From Perkinsus olseni (taxonomy: Eukaryota; Perkinsozoa; Perkinsida), in the NCBI GenBank assembly GCA_013115125.1, contig JABANN010000175.1:1-56860 (forward strand): a DNA stretch of 56,860 nt. The letters are read 5' to 3'. Within the stretch, counting starts at the first letter, position 1; every line of letters starts with the position of its first letter. The notes below the pieces were generated by a model. The model ran no database searches and was not told the DNA's origin. It worked only from the letters and a program-made list of their open reading frames with translations. This document shows positions 20,963 to 31,762 of the stretch, in pieces. The position numbers and the translations under genes are program-made.

Positions 20963-21943
20963 CCTAGAATTAATAATCAACACCACTGAGTACCGATCCT
21001 GCTTTTACGCCAATCACGACGGCCGTTCATCCTGCAGGACCAACACTACACACCTGCTGTCTGAGAATCTATTTCGGGAGTCACTCCTCACGCGCGAAAA
21101 AGGTGGTCCCAGAATCGATTTTGAGTTTCAGAATCAGTTTATCGAACATCCCCGAAGTATAGGAAACCCAACCACAACTCAGAACAGCGCAGCGGACCTC
21201 CATCGGCCGCCCCCTCCCCGAACCTCATATGGGGCTCGGGATTGACCCTGGGATAACTTCAAACGGGTGGAAAAGTGTTCTAGGAAGAAGTTCAACAGCA
21301 CGGCGGCCGCAGGGTCACAAAATTTTCAATTTGCGCCAAGGTGAAGCGCTTCGCTCCGCTCGCACTCATGTGCGCGTCTCCATCATCGCGTGCGTGTCGC
21401 ATCCCTTATTAACTTACGTCTTCTAAAACCATGGCTGCTTCTAACCGCGCTTGGCCTGCTCTAGCGGAAAGCCTTATCACAGGATGACAGGCGAAGTATC
21501 GGGCCTTGTTTACACAGTAGAGCGGGCAAGAGAATCGGAGAGGGGTTGTTAAATACGCAAGATAGCCGCTGGCAAGGAGGACTCGACAAGCTCTAGTTTG
21601 GCAGCTCATCTGTACTCAAATGTGTGGACACCTGAAAGGAGCTACGGCAGGGCGAAGGTCTGCTTAGTCACACAGACCGTATGGCCACGATTGATACAGA
21701 GGCTTGCTGTTCGGTAGCGGCGGCTGTCGGTTGGTTATATAACAATCTTAGAATAGGGGTTCATAGTGTAATTCGAAAATATATCAATCAGGTGTTATTA
21801 TTAGTCTATCTATATTATCATTAGTACATGGAACATTAGCGTAGATCTATTCTATCATTTACTAATTATTTACAATGATTGGTCGTGACGCATTTCGGCC
21901 CCAACTCTGGCCCCCTGCAGTCTACTGTGTTGTTCCTGACATA
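20963..21943. other. Divergent region between B56 and MOB1
   Basis: The two genes start away from each other here. It holds an exact copy of the 12-mer (minus orientation, 21348-21359) and a stretch at about 21111-21140 with CAGAATCGATT and CAGAATCAG, resembling part of the intron at 49617-49665. An AT-rich tract lies at 21770-21875. No gene is supported. Confidence 0.5.
21348..21359 (-). repeat. 12-mer GCGGAGCGAAGC outside a known gene
   Basis: Exact copy on the minus strand, upstream of MOB1. It could lie in an unannotated 5' UTR intron of B56 or of another transcript. Confidence 0.9.
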
Positions 21944-23449
21944 ATGATATCCGGTGCAAGCGGTAACCATGCTGCTTCTGCTGCTGCTGGTAGGCTCCTC
22001 CTGATGGTCCCCATCAGTTAACAGCCTCCGTCAACCTTCAGATAGTTCTGTGCTTTGCGTCCCCGGCGCCAACCCCAGCGCGCTATTACCACCAATATCC
22101 CTTCCAACGGCTTCTAACCTCTACGCAGTTCATTGCGAGACCCGGACGAGGACTCTAGCGTTAGATGGTGCTACTGATCACGCCGCTGTAATGGCTGCTG
22201 CCGAAGGGCCGTGCCTTATTCGGCCTGACTTCCCTCAGACAGTGTCCCCTCCTCCCAACGTCTCCGAGTACGATTGGTTGGCTATAAGCACCTACGATAT
22301 GTGGAACGAGATGAACATCATCGTTGGAAGCGTGCAGGAGTTGGAACCATGACCACACTCTTGAAGAGATGCAATTCATCTTGCGACCAGGTACTGCACC
22401 AAACTGCTATGCCCGACGATGACGGCCGGGGACTTCGAGTATGCCTGGGCTGATGATGAAGCGGTAGGTGAGGGCGCGAAGACGACGAACATCGAAACTG
22501 TTGGTCGTTCGAACGTCGGATGTGCTTCGAATGGACTCGCGATGGCAAAGTCGCAAATCACCCTTGCTATCGTAGTGGACTGTACTGCCGCAAAGATGCT
22601 TCTCGTTACTTCGGTTTGGTCGGACTCGAGAAACGCCTTTGGCATCCTAGGGTGATAGGACACTACGCTGTCCTGAACAGCCTGTCCGCCTCGAAACTTG
22701 CATTCCAATGGCGATATCCGTGCATTTGAGCTGTTCACAGGAAAGGCTCGACGACAGAGGGACCACGTCTGCCTGTGACTGAGCTTCCCCTCTTTTGCTA
22801 TCATCAATCTCGAAAGTTTCTGTAGTTGTTTCATCTTTGCCCTTTTCTCTCTGTCTTTTTCGTCAGGGGGAGTTGAAGAAGGTATCAGCTCTGGAATACA
22901 TGTCCAACGTCCTCGACTGGTCGGAACGGTGCGTCCGTTAACTTTCGTCATCGCCAAAGGCTCATTGCCATGGTCAGGAAGATCACCGATCGCCGCTTCA
23001 TGCCGAACGAACACGGTCAGGCGTACCCGGCAAATTTCAAGGCGGAGGTGATATTTATAGATGCACCCTCGTGGTGAGAGTCTCGGATATTTTCCTTCGT
23101 CTCGTAGTTAGCAGTAATCTACAAGCGTTTCTTCCGACTCTACGGTCACATTTACTACTCCCATTTCAAGCAGCTAGAGGTGAGTGGTTAGAGCGCTAGG
23201 CGATGGTTTACAGACAGGATGCCTTCCTCAGGATGCAGGAGTGGAGCGACACTTGAATCATTCCTTCAAGCACTTCGTGTAGGGATCGTCTCAGGTGTCG
23301 ACGTTCTGACCTTTTCTCGACTTGCCAGTTACTTTGTGCGTCGCTTCGAGCTCGTGGAAGAGTCAGAGTTGGCGCCACTTCAAAGCTTGATAGACGCATG
23401 GAAGATACCTCCAAGGGAAGCCCTCCTTAGGATGGGCTCCCAACTGTAA
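21944..23449 (+). CDS. MOB1: MOB1-type kinase activator
   Basis: MOB1 binds and activates NDR/LATS kinases in the Hippo/mitotic exit pathway. Exon 1 starts at 21944 (MISGASGNHAASAAA). Intron 21990-22041 is followed by SALLPPISLPTASNLYAVHC and then SEYDWLAISTYDMWNEMNII. A 46-nt intron opening GTTGGA joins VQE to YCTKLLCPTMTAGDFEYAWA, giving the two zinc Cys. Next come GELKKVSALEYMSNVLDW, then KITDRRFMPNEHGQAYPANF, then YKRFFRLYGHIYYSHFKQLE with the two zinc His (HIYYSH). The C-terminal part reads LNHSFKHFVYFVRRFELVEE and then SELAPLQSLIDAWK. All four zinc ligands are present. The intron between WADDEA and GELKKV (about 22473-22871, 400 nt) is far longer than the rest and contains an 86-codon open frame. 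Confidence 0.9.
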
Positions 23450-24353
23450 CAACTGCAATACTGTGTAATTCACCCGACACTACCACTGCCCCGATTTAAC
23501 AGTATCATTTCACAGCCCGATATTTTCTATCTCATTTCTGCGATCATGAAGCCCTTCATCAGCATGTCGATAGGTAAATAAATATTTCCTCCGACGGTAG
23601 CGTCAGAAAGAGAAGTTGTGTTTGGTAAGTGAATCGTCCAGGCCCGTGCGCGTTACCCGGGATAACCTACCCTCAACTGCAGACCGTTGTTGCGGTACTT
23701 CGAGGTGTGGCCGGAGTTCGAGAAGCACTGTGGATCCCGAGGTACCCTACACTGCTCCTCTAATAGACTTTCCGGCATAGGGAACTTATGGCCAGATGCC
23801 AAGTCTCACAGCGACGTACTTTACGGAACATTCTCTGACGCGAATCATATCCTCAAGTTTCGAGTCCCTCGTTTGCAATCACAATGAAAGAGTGCAACGC
23901 ATCTTTGCTTCTGCGTGCTTAAACGCCTCGCTCTGCTGTTAAGTGGGGCGTAACCAAAGGTCACTTACAAATTCACCTGCAGAATCATTGGGGGGAAAAC
24001 GATTACCTACAAGAGTCCGATTCGGGCCGATTGTTCCGAGACCACCCTCAGGATCGTCGTCTTTTGCACCCTGAGATCAACTCTGAGAGCGAGCGCCCTG
24101 GAAAGTAGCAAAGGTTAATAAGACCCCATGGGATTATTATTATCGACGCGAGTGTCGTGTTGGGGATTATCGACAAGGATGAGGTTTCGAAATGAAGGTA
24201 TCCATGATTAGTTACACGAGCCTTCGTTAGCGACTTTAGCAAGAGCTTCTGCCAGAAGTAGCAGCTACTGACACGCAACAAGCTTGATGATAATGTGATG
24301 CATCATCTAGTAGTTAAGAGACATGTGCATGCATGAGCTACACGGCTGCACAT
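23450..24353. other. Convergent region after MOB1
   Basis: MOB1 (+) and the RING-H2 gene (-) end towards each other here. A 66-codon plus frame at 23687-23887 (FEVWPEFEKHCGSRGTLHCS and onward) reads like protein but has no start or splice partner I can defend. A degenerate copy of the 12-mer occurs at about 23926. Confidence 0.4.
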
Positions 24354-26020
24354 TCAACGCAACTTGGGCCTGAACCAAACCCTCGAGGTCCGAGTCTTCA
24401 AGATGGGCGTCGTGGCACACACGGGACAGTAATTGTTTCTAGCAGTAACAACCTGCACGAAAACAGAGGAGGTCGCGGGGCGTCGAAAGAGTACACCGAC
24501 CTCTCCATTCTCGTCGACCGTGTCACCATTGGCGTTGACCTCGATGACCCTGGGTCTAGCCCTTCTACGATGTCTATCGCGGACTTGATGGTACGCCCAG
24601 GACTTGATGCATTCGGCGTGGAACCAGTGCCCGCAGTCGGCCCTGAAGACTGTGACCTGACCAGAAACTCGATACTTCTATCGTGCTGATGACGATGGGT
24701 GGCTCACAACTGCTCGTTTGGAGCAGCGATGGCGCACGGCATTGGTGATTTCTGAGACCCGACTGGGACGGTCTAGGCTGAGAGTCGCTCGACTAGCTGG
24801 TTGGTGGAGGTCATCAGTGAGGCAGCACAGGCATATGGAACAGCTGCTACTTGGCACCCCATGGCATGCCTTGCAAAAGGTAACAAGGATGACATGCGAA
24901 AGGATCGGCCGTTATCAGAAGCTACCTTTCTAGGCCCAGAAAGGGGGCACACTGTGAATGTGCAGCCGGCGAGACTATTGAAGACTGATGTTACTTCGAG
25001 AAAGTGGGCATCCAATCGAAGACGCACCACCTGGAAACGGATTGGACAGCCTACGGGCGGATATGCTCAATGACATGCCGAAACTCTGACCTGATCCTAC
25101 TAGGAGGCCTGGCCGGGAGATGATCCAATCAGCCCAGAGGACCAAAAGCCTCAGGGTAACAAGCATCGCGATGTGGCAGAGGAGGGTAACCGACAGAAAC
25201 TATCGCCAAGCACGAAGCTCAAGGAAACAAATTAAGCTCTCATACCTTGAACCCTAGCCTGACTAGTCCGTCACCGTGAACCACTGCGGTGATAGCCATC
25301 CACAGGGCTTGCCTAGACGCGAAGAACACCGCGTGAATGGTGACGAGGGGCCTCTGTAGCGGCCACACGATGCCTGAACCATTGTAACCTCTACGAAGGG
25401 CGACGATACTCATGCGCACTACGGGAGGACTGCAGTAGAGTGAGGCTCATACAGACACCCATGATTGCTGTGACGATGAAGTCCAAGGCCAGCCATACCA
25501 TCCACAGCCCAGGACGTGCCGGGTACTGACCTCGCCAAGGGAGGATGTCGTATGGATGACGCGCATCTGATGAAGAGCCCATGCGGTCGGCTAGTTGCTG
25601 AGCATTGGTTAGGCCAAGCTCAGAGCGCGTTGTCAACAACTTGTTGATGACAAGGGTGACTGCGTCCAAGGTTGCTCAAGCAACGTCTCATGCCGTAGTA
25701 TCGCCAATGGTCACACAGTCCCTACTAACCTCTTGCCGGTGGCGTCTCCAATCCCACAATCTGAGCGTCGTCCCAGGCTGAGTCACAGATAGTGTACGAG
25801 CGAAGAGTGTGGGGGCAGACGTCGAGGTGGGCCGTATCCTGGCATATCTCGCGTGAACAGGTCGCCTGAGCTGTGACCTACGCCGATCACGTCATTGGCG
25901 TACTCCCCTAGGAGCAACAGTAACCTGTCTCCTGCCAAGGAGGCATAGACAGACAGGAGAGATATCTGAGATCGATTCCAAATCGAAGCCAGGTTGATGG
26001 AATGATATCAGCTTCGGCCC
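24354..26020 (-). CDS. Membrane-anchored RING-H2 finger protein
   Basis: Exons on the minus strand give, in order, SLAGDRLLLLLGEYANDVIG; a segment ending WDDAQIVGLETPPAR; a transmembrane helix (GLWMVWLALDFIVTAIMGVC); a second hydrophobic stretch (LVTIHAVFFASRQALWMAI); and then the RING. The RING is split by introns: CSICLCCLTDD, a linker, then FRADCGHWFHAECIKSWAYH and, after an insert of about 60 residues, NYCPVCATTP. The protein ends at the stop 24354-24356. The C-G-H-W-F-H-A-E-C core and the final CPVC are typical of RING-H2 E3 ligases such as APC11 or membrane E3s. The hydrophobic segments favour a membrane E3. The 5' end and several junctions are not resolved, so it may begin further upstream. 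Confidence 0.6.
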
Positions 26021-26089
26021 ATTGATTCAGGTTATCTAATCCTAGCCATCGTGAAGTGTTACCCAGTTACTGTCATAGCCCAGAAGAAA

Positions 26090-26659
26090 TCACTTCTCAC
26101 GAGCCTCCTCCATGTTTCGTACGCGTAAGTCGCCCACGGTCTCTCGGGCCTGTTTTCCTAGCAGGGAACCTCTCTTACAGGGCATGAGCCTTCCACCTCA
26201 CCCGCCAACGTTCCCTCGAGCTTGCTCGACTCGATGCCCTTCGTCGCAGCACAGGCATCGGTGACGCGAGGAGCGTATGGTAACGAAGATTGAGACGGTC
26301 CACACTATTCTGTGGAACTCAGCACAACACAAACACCGGTACCAAGTTATATCCGGTCAAGAGCTCCCGAGAGAAGCCCGGGGAATTGCAATAACAAGAC
26401 AGCGCCCAAGCCATACTTGAAGCATCCGTCCACTCAAGGTACACAGGTTGGCCGATTAACCCAGATTTTACGCCTTTCCACCAATGATAAGCCTTGCTGA
26501 CTCGGAACTCAGCAGCCAATGTACTGCGACACCAACCTTATCGTGCCGATTACCACAGTGCTGAACCTCCCCACTCACTACTCGCAAACACCACACACTA
26601 TCCCTGCTTTCAGATACATAATAATCGCGGGAATGAAATCCGTCCGGGAGCACCAACAT
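26090..26659 (-). CDS. Hypothetical small protein
   Basis: A frame opens at the ATG at 26659 (MLVLPDGFHSRDYYVSES). A separate convincing exon pair downstream reads LPYAPRVTDACAATKGIESS, KLEGTLAGEVEGSCP, then (after GTAAGA...ACAG) ARETVGDLRVRNMEEAREK with a stop at 26090-26092. The link between the two parts is not clear, and they may be two transcripts or the 5' exons of the RING-H2 gene further on. The family was not recognised. Confidence 0.35.
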
Positions 26660-26761
26660 GAGGTCCTCAAAGGACTAACTACACTAACCTCCTGAAAGCC
26701 TCACAATATAATAGTTGATGAAGGATGCGCTATGACATAAATCAGATGTAGGCGAATAAGC

Positions 26762-27850
26762 CTAATACACGTAGTTGGCAACATAAAGACTCTCGCTTCC
26801 CGGGCCTCCTTCAGTGCCCTTGTACTTGCCAAGCTGCGCCTCGCTGTTAGCCTTGGCACGGAAAGCGAACGCCTCCTGAGCAGCCTTCACATTTTCGGCC
26901 TTACCGGCCCAAGTCTTAATGGCTGTCGCCTGCAAGGCGCGTCCGTAGGAGAATGTTAGAGCCCAAGGCCTTCGTTCCTTTGGCATGGCGTTCATGGCAG
27001 ACAGGTTGACCGAGGCCTCCTCCTCGCTCTGACCACCAGACAGGAAAGTGACTCCAACCAGGGCAGGCGGCACAGTCCTCTGTAGCGTGCGAACCGTATA
27101 GCGGGCGATGTCCGCCGGGCTTGGGCGAGTCGAACACTGCATGCCAGTGGTTACCATGTTGGGCTTGAGCAAGCACCCCTCAAGGAGTATGTGATGATCG
27201 TTGAGGGCCTTGAACACAGCCGTGAGGACTCTTTCGGTGACGTAAGCACAAGTCTCGATGTCATGAGTGCCATCAGCCAGGATCTCCGGCTCAACAATAG
27301 GGACGATCCTGTGCTCTTGACAGATGGAAGCGTAGCGGGCCAAGGTGTGAGCAGTCTCATCGATAGACAGCTGTGACGGCTGATGCTTCACCTGACTTAT
27401 CTTCAACACAGCACGCCACTTGGCGAACCTGGCTCCAGCTTGGTAGTACTTAGCGCACCTCTCAGCCAGACCGTCGAGGCCCTGTGTGGCAGTCTCCTGG
27501 TCCGAAAGATGCAGAGCAACCAAGCCCTTGTCGACCTTGATACCGGGAATGATTCCAGCCTTGCGAAGGAGCTCGACCATAGGCGTACCATCAGGGGCCT
27601 TCTGGTAGAGCGTCTCCTCGTACAGGATCGAACCGGATATATACTTGCCAACGTCCGGGGTGGTGAACAGGAGTGCCCTGTAGGCTGCCCTATTAGCCTC
27701 AGTGTTGTCAATGCCAGCGGCATCGAACCTCTTCTTGATAGTGCCAGTGGACTCATCTGCAGCCAGGATTCCCTTGCCAGGCGTACAGATAGTCTGAGCC
27801 GTTTTCACGAGCTCGGCCGCAGCGTCTTGATCAATATGGCGGACGGGCAT
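26762..27850 (-). CDS. FBA: Fructose-bisphosphate aldolase, class I
   Basis: Glycolytic aldolase that splits fructose 1,6-bisphosphate into two triose phosphates, in the cytosol. It is 362 residues, the usual length, and intronless. The Schiff-base Lys lies in [14 protein letters not shown]. Other landmarks are [58 protein letters not shown] and [11 protein letters not shown]. The C-terminal Tyr needed for activity is present (ANYVY). The start was placed at [10 protein letters not shown] (27850), which matches the family. The frame stays open 41 codons upstream to another ATG, but that part ([15 protein letters not shown]...) has no aldolase similarity and is more likely 5' UTR. The lack of introns contrasts with every large neighbour. 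Confidence 0.97.
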   Translation of the reverse strand: MPVRHIDQDAAAELVKTAQTICTPGKGILAADESTGTIKKRFDAAGIDNTEANRAAYRALLFTTPDVGKYISGSILYEETLYQKAPDGTPMVELLRKAGIIPGIKVDKGLVALHLSDQETATQGLDGLAERCAKYYQAGARFAKWRAVLKISQVKHQPSQLSIDETAHTLARYASICQEHRIVPIVEPEILADGTHDIETCAYVTERVLTAVFKALNDHHILLEGCLLKPNMVTTGMQCSTRPSPADIARYTVRTLQRTVPPALVGVTFLSGGQSEEEASVNLSAMNAMPKERRPWALTFSYGRALQATAIKTWAGKAENVKAAQEAFAFRAKANSEAQLGKYKGTEGGPGSESLYVANYVY

Positions 27851-28296
27851 TGTAGTGGAAAGCTCTTCAACAAAGGTGGTGGAGACGACTTCGCAGTGCG
27901 TGTAGCTTTCAATGGGGATAGGGCGCGTCTTGGCAATCGATTCATGCGTGCAGAATCTTAGCTTGAAATTCAAGCCTTGAATAAGGTCGGAGGACGTTGG
28001 AGGACAATGGCCACACGAAGGCTTTACCCTTTTACGGGAGCGGAAAGGCTCTCTCTAGTAGGCATCTCGCAGACGGTGTGTATTGAATCCCTCGCGGAAC
28101 AATGCCATTGTGCGCTGACTGGGGCGTGCGCTATTTACGCAGAAGGTCAAAACCCATCGCTGCGGTTCGAACCTTCGCGGGTTATGCGTCAAGGATCTTT
28201 GGCTGCGTTGCGTGCAACTTACTTGCAATCCGACTCCCGCTCCCCGTCCATCATAGTCGCCCTCTTAGCAGTGCTCCTGTCCACCCTTCTCCACTA
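27851..28296. promoter_or_regulatory. Shared divergent promoter region, aldolase and COX6B
   Basis: About 450 nt separates the two start codons, transcribed apart. It must hold both promoters and 5' UTRs. No TATA-like or other element stands out. The stretch is GC-rich and open on the plus strand (27977-28297) without an ATG context that would support a gene. Confidence 0.5.
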
Positions 28297-28728
28297 ATGG
28301 CCGAGGAAAGCGCTGATGCCTTGTTTGTTGGCACCCTTGATCGCCTGACGGCCGAGCACCCTCACACCGACGACCCCAGATTCGCCTTCCAGTCGAATCA
28401 GTGGAACAACTGTGAGGTCAGTGGACCATTCCATTGCCTTCATTACTCAACATTCCGAATTTTCTCAGCTCCGCTTCACACAGTTCTGTCGCTGCACTCG
28501 CGAGCTCGGCGAAGACGACCCAAGATGCAAGTAAGCTTTCCCGCGTATGCCCGTGATCGACCTAAGATACTCCTGTTCAGGTATCAGTACTATCGTGCCC
28601 AAACGGTCTGCCACGAGTTCCTGCTCGAGGACTGGATGGAGCATAGACACCGAGGTAACCATTACCGTCCCCTTCCAGCTCTCCCACTGTCTCGTTCGAG
28701 GTACCTGCGATCTCGACATCATGCCTGA
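28297..28728 (+). CDS. COX6B: Cytochrome c oxidase subunit VIb (COX6B)
   Basis: This is a twin-Cys subunit facing the intermembrane space. Exons: 28297-28416 (MAEESADALFVGTLDRLTAE, HPHTDDPRFAFQSNQWNNCE), intron 28417-28468; 28469-28530 (LRFTQFCRCTRELGEDDPRC), intron 28531-28580; then YQYYRAQTVCHEFLLEDWME from 28581. Phases agree. The DPRF...NQ motif, the CX9C pair (NNC...CRC) and the CX10C pair (RCKYQYY...VC) followed by LEDWME are diagnostic. The C-terminal end is uncertain: reading straight on gives a basic tail to 28728, but a GTAACC donor directly after RHRG could splice it away. Confidence 0.85.
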   Translation: MAEESADALFVGTLDRLTAEHPHTDDPRFAFQSNQWNNCEVSGPFHCLHYSTFRIFSAPLHTVLSLHSRARRRRPKMQVSFPAYARDRPKILLFRYQYYRAQTVCHEFLLEDWMEHRHRGNHYRPLPALPLSRSRYLRSRHHA

Positions 28729-28779
28729 TCGACAGGTCATCCACATGAGACAATAGTCGACACCTATCATTGTTGCACC

Positions 28780-29507
28780 ATGATTATGTACACCCATTGC
28801 CGAGGCTCTGGGACGGCGGTAGCGTATAGCGAGGCAGTCTGACCTTTTTTGATACTGTTCTTGGGCTTGCGTTGAGTCTGTGGACTGGGAAATCATCACG
28901 AGCCTTCAGTGGTTGTTGCACCCTGACGACCATGGGCAACTTGATGACGAGCACACCGTGGTCTGTCTGCAGCATGTTCGCTGTGAGTGGTGAGGTCAGG
29001 ATAGCTACTCACCACTGGAAGCGGTTCAGGGCTGGAGGCTGCCTAGCGATCCTCGAGAATGGAAGGAGAAGCATCGCGTGATGGTGGCCGTCCGCCTCTT
29101 CGACGAGTATGATCGGGATGATGACAGCCTTGTGGATCTCATCCAGCTGACCAGTCTTTTCAAGTAAGTTGTGGCCAAGGGGGCGGAGCGAAGCCGTTAC
29201 TCAGGAATCTGGCATTGGAGCTGGAGTTGTTCTTTGATGTTCCTGAGGACGCTCGCCTGTCGTCTGACGATGGTAACCCTCTACCTCTCTGGGGTGTTCG
29301 GTTCTTCGTGCACTCAGGGGTAATGAGTAGGAGTACTGAGATCATGATGCGGTATGGAAGGTCGGGAGGCCCTCTCAAGCTCACGTTTATCCGCTTCCTT
29401 CCTCTCTTCAACGTAAGTCGTAGCTCTGGGCTGATAAGTGGGAGAATTCTTGAAGGGACCCAGCATTCCCTCAGGAGTTTTTCGATCAGCTAGTGGCCGA
29501 CCTCTGA
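28780..29507 (+). CDS. Conserved-looking protein of unknown function
   Basis: The start MIMYTHCRGSGTA is joined in phase 0, across an intron beginning GTAGCG, to SVDWEIITSLQWLLHPDDHG, then QLDDEHTVVCLQH. A further exon encodes WRLPSDPREWKEKHRVMVAV, RLFDEYDRDDDSLVDLIQLT, SLFK. A 41-nt intron (29164-29204) carrying the 12-mer leads to NLALELELFFDVPEDARLSS, NGNPLPLWGVRFFVHSG-like sequence and LTFIRFLPLFN. A last intron gives EFFDQLVADL and the stop 29505-29507. The length is about 190 residues. I do not recognise the family. It looks globular and acidic, with no signal or membrane segment. The junction around 28982-29028 is the weakest. Confidence 0.55.
29183..29194 (+). repeat. Intronic 12-mer GCGGAGCGAAGC
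   Basis: Exact copy in the sense orientation within a 41-nt intron (29164-29204) of the unknown gene; it occupies more than a quarter of that intron. Confidence 0.9.
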
Positions 29508-29787
29508 GCATGTGCATGCCTTCTAATTACATCAGTTTCTCTCACCGCCAGTGTTGAGTTGACGAACTTTTATTACCACTGTGGAGTGCAGTGTCGACCT
29601 CTTCTGTATTTAGCCGGGGACTCTTGACGCTTCTTGTCTGGACGGTGCTCTGTGTTGCCTTCGGAAGGTTACCGTCTCGGTTTTATCGCCCTCTTGAAGG
29701 GGCGTGCGGACGCGTAGGTGGGTCCGTGAATCGTCCACAGTGCGTTTTTTGTTTATTTGCACTTTGCCGTTTAAAGCAACAAGAGAG

Positions 29788-31256
29788 ATGGAAGACGAGC
29801 TCCTTGAAGTCCGTGATTCCTTCTACGTGGGAGCCTACTCCCGATCTCTGCAGCTGTCGGAACAGACTGCTGTCAGCTCGGATATGGTAGCAGCCGAAAA
29901 GGAGGCCCTCAACGGCAGGTACTCAGGGAAGGGTTCACGCCTGTTGGGCCATTGAGGGGCTCCTGTGTAGGTGCTATCTAGCAGCTGGCATGCTAGACCA
30001 CATCAAGGGCATGCAGCACAGCCCGAACCCTGCCCTCAAGGCTACTGCGCTGATGGCCGTGTAGGACGGCAGTGGTGCTGCTGCTGCTGGTGATTAGTGA
30101 GGAGCATCAGGTACCTGCGAACGCCCCAGGAGGGGCAGCGTAAGACGGCCTTGGATCGTCTACAGGAGCTGGCCACTACCACCAAGGACCCGACTGCACT
30201 GTAGGGCTCCCCCTCCTACCCTTCTCGAGTAGTGGTTGAACCGTCCTAGCAGGTACTACTACGCGACTGCCCTGTCTGGCAGCGGGCAGGGGGCCATGGG
30301 AGCGGTAGATGCCATCAACTTGACTAAGGAGTACTCCAATCCGGAGATGTTGGCAGTTCGGACCTTCCTGGCGGTACTGTTCGGATTTTGGTATTGCAAT
30401 ATGGCTGAATGATGGCATGTTAGATATCGATTGATAGACTGGATCTAGCGGAGCGAAGCTTGAAGGAGTTGGGTAAAATGTGTGCGGGTGATGAGCCTGC
30501 TGCGGCCAAGTACGCCAACGCAGCATGCTCAATAATGAAGGGCGATAACGAGGAGGGCTATCTAGTGTAAGCTTCCGCGCTCATCGCTCTTTCGACCTTC
30601 GGTACTCAACCGTAACCGCTGGTTGACCTAGTTAGTCGATTGCTATAGCGCATGGGCTCCGAGATTTTGAGGCTAACTCGAGAATAGTCTCACCCTCCAC
30701 CCGCGCCGTGAATTTTTCCGAAACTTGGAGTTCGAAGGCGTCTTTTCTGTTGCTGCTGCTGATGGTGATCTTTACTCAGAATGACTGATTTGGGCTCCCA
30801 GTACTCCTGTGATGAGATGAGCCCTGGTGGGACGGAGTCGATCCTTCTCACCAACGGCAAGGCAGTGGCCAACCTCCAAAGGGGCATGTATCAGGAGGTG
30901 CTCACAGCGCCTGGCGTCCAAGTTGATGAACCCGACTCTCAGGCTTATGACGATCTGCTCCGCGTCCTGCAGCTCGACCAGCGTAATCCGGACACTTTGG
31001 TGAATCTAGCCTGTGCGGCTACGCATCTTGGGAAGCTAGAAGAAGCCCAGAAGTAATACAGGAGCTCACTTGAACTCTATAGAGCAGTTTTGAATTTGAT
31101 ACGTGCTTCTATTGTGCTCTCACTGGGTTCGAACTGAGACGTCTAGGATTCTCACTATTCGGCACTGGGCTACGATTGAGTTCTCGAATATTGTTCGTGC
31201 ACAGGTACAAACAGACTCTCCAGCAGCTCCCAAGCGTCGGCTCAGCTCAGGCGTAG
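29788..31256 (+). CDS. COPE: Coatomer epsilon subunit
   Basis: Component of the COPI coat for Golgi-to-ER traffic; a TPR-like solenoid. About eight exons: MEDELLEVRDSFYVGAYSRS (29788-29918), CYLAAGMLDHIKGMQHSPNP, YLRTPQEGQRKTALDRLQEL, YYYATALSGSGQGAMGAVDA with NPEMLAVRTFLA, then IDRLDLAERSLKELGKMCAG and AKYANAACSIMKGDNEEGYL. The sixth block is CDEMSPGGTESILLTNGKAV, ANLQRGMYQEVL and LDQRNPDTLVNLACAATHLG, and the last exon is YKQTLQQLPSVGSAQA. Phases agree at the joins checked. The segments align in order with animal epsilon-COP (for example KLDRLDLARKELK and PETLVNLIVLSQHLGK). The C-terminus is about 30 residues shorter than in animals. A copy of the 12-mer at 30448 is in coding sequence here (LAERS), confirmed by this alignment. 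Confidence 0.92.
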
Positions 31257-31762
31257 GTCCACTGTATTCTAGTAAGGGATGGTAAGTGATTCTGCTCGGT
31301 CAGGTACACAGCGGGCCTTCAAGAGTTGTCCAACAGTTTTTCTAGATTTCAACCCACTAAGTGAGTAGTCCATCTAAGTCACCATTGTTGACCGTAAGCA
31401 GCCTTAGTGTATCCGTAGAAGGGCTCAGAGTTGTTAATGAAGGGTAGCGTGCAACAGCATGGGGAAGGTGGGCCACCGTTATCCACGGAATAGCCCGGAA
31501 GCCTGACTTAATGGATGTTTGGTTAGTCGCACAGGATGGGTCGAACAGAGTGCTTTCAACCGGCGGAAAGACTCTCGAAGATCGTGCGTAGCCTTTCAGT
31601 CGTGTCCGCTTCTCCTGCAGTCGCTGCCTCGAGTGAGCCATAGGATAGTCACCGTGATAGAGGTAGTAGTATCGACCATCGTGCACTACTCAATACACTG
31701 CGCCACTCACTGTGACCAGTCAATCCAAATAGCGACTGGAAGCTCCCGGCGTCCGCCTTACA
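31257..31762. other. Spacer after COPE
   Basis: The 3' region of COPE and the promoter of the EF-hand gene lie here, both on the plus strand. No gene or element was recognised. Confidence 0.5.

Noticed and set aside
22376-23014. 212-codon minus frame across MOB1
   Set aside because: It is antisense to MOB1 exons and an intron; no family resemblance.
27851-27973. N-terminal extension of aldolase (41 residues)
   Set aside because: No similarity to aldolases, and [10 protein letters not shown] fits the family start; probably 5' UTR, though a targeting role was considered.
28165-28180. GGTTCGAACC resembling a tRNA B box (also about 51797)
   Set aside because: No matching A box, acceptor stem or anticodon arm could be folded at either place.
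30448-30459. 12-mer copy counted as intronic
   Set aside because: Alignment with coatomer epsilon (DRLDLAERSLKEL) shows that this exact copy is coding, so it does not support the intron link.
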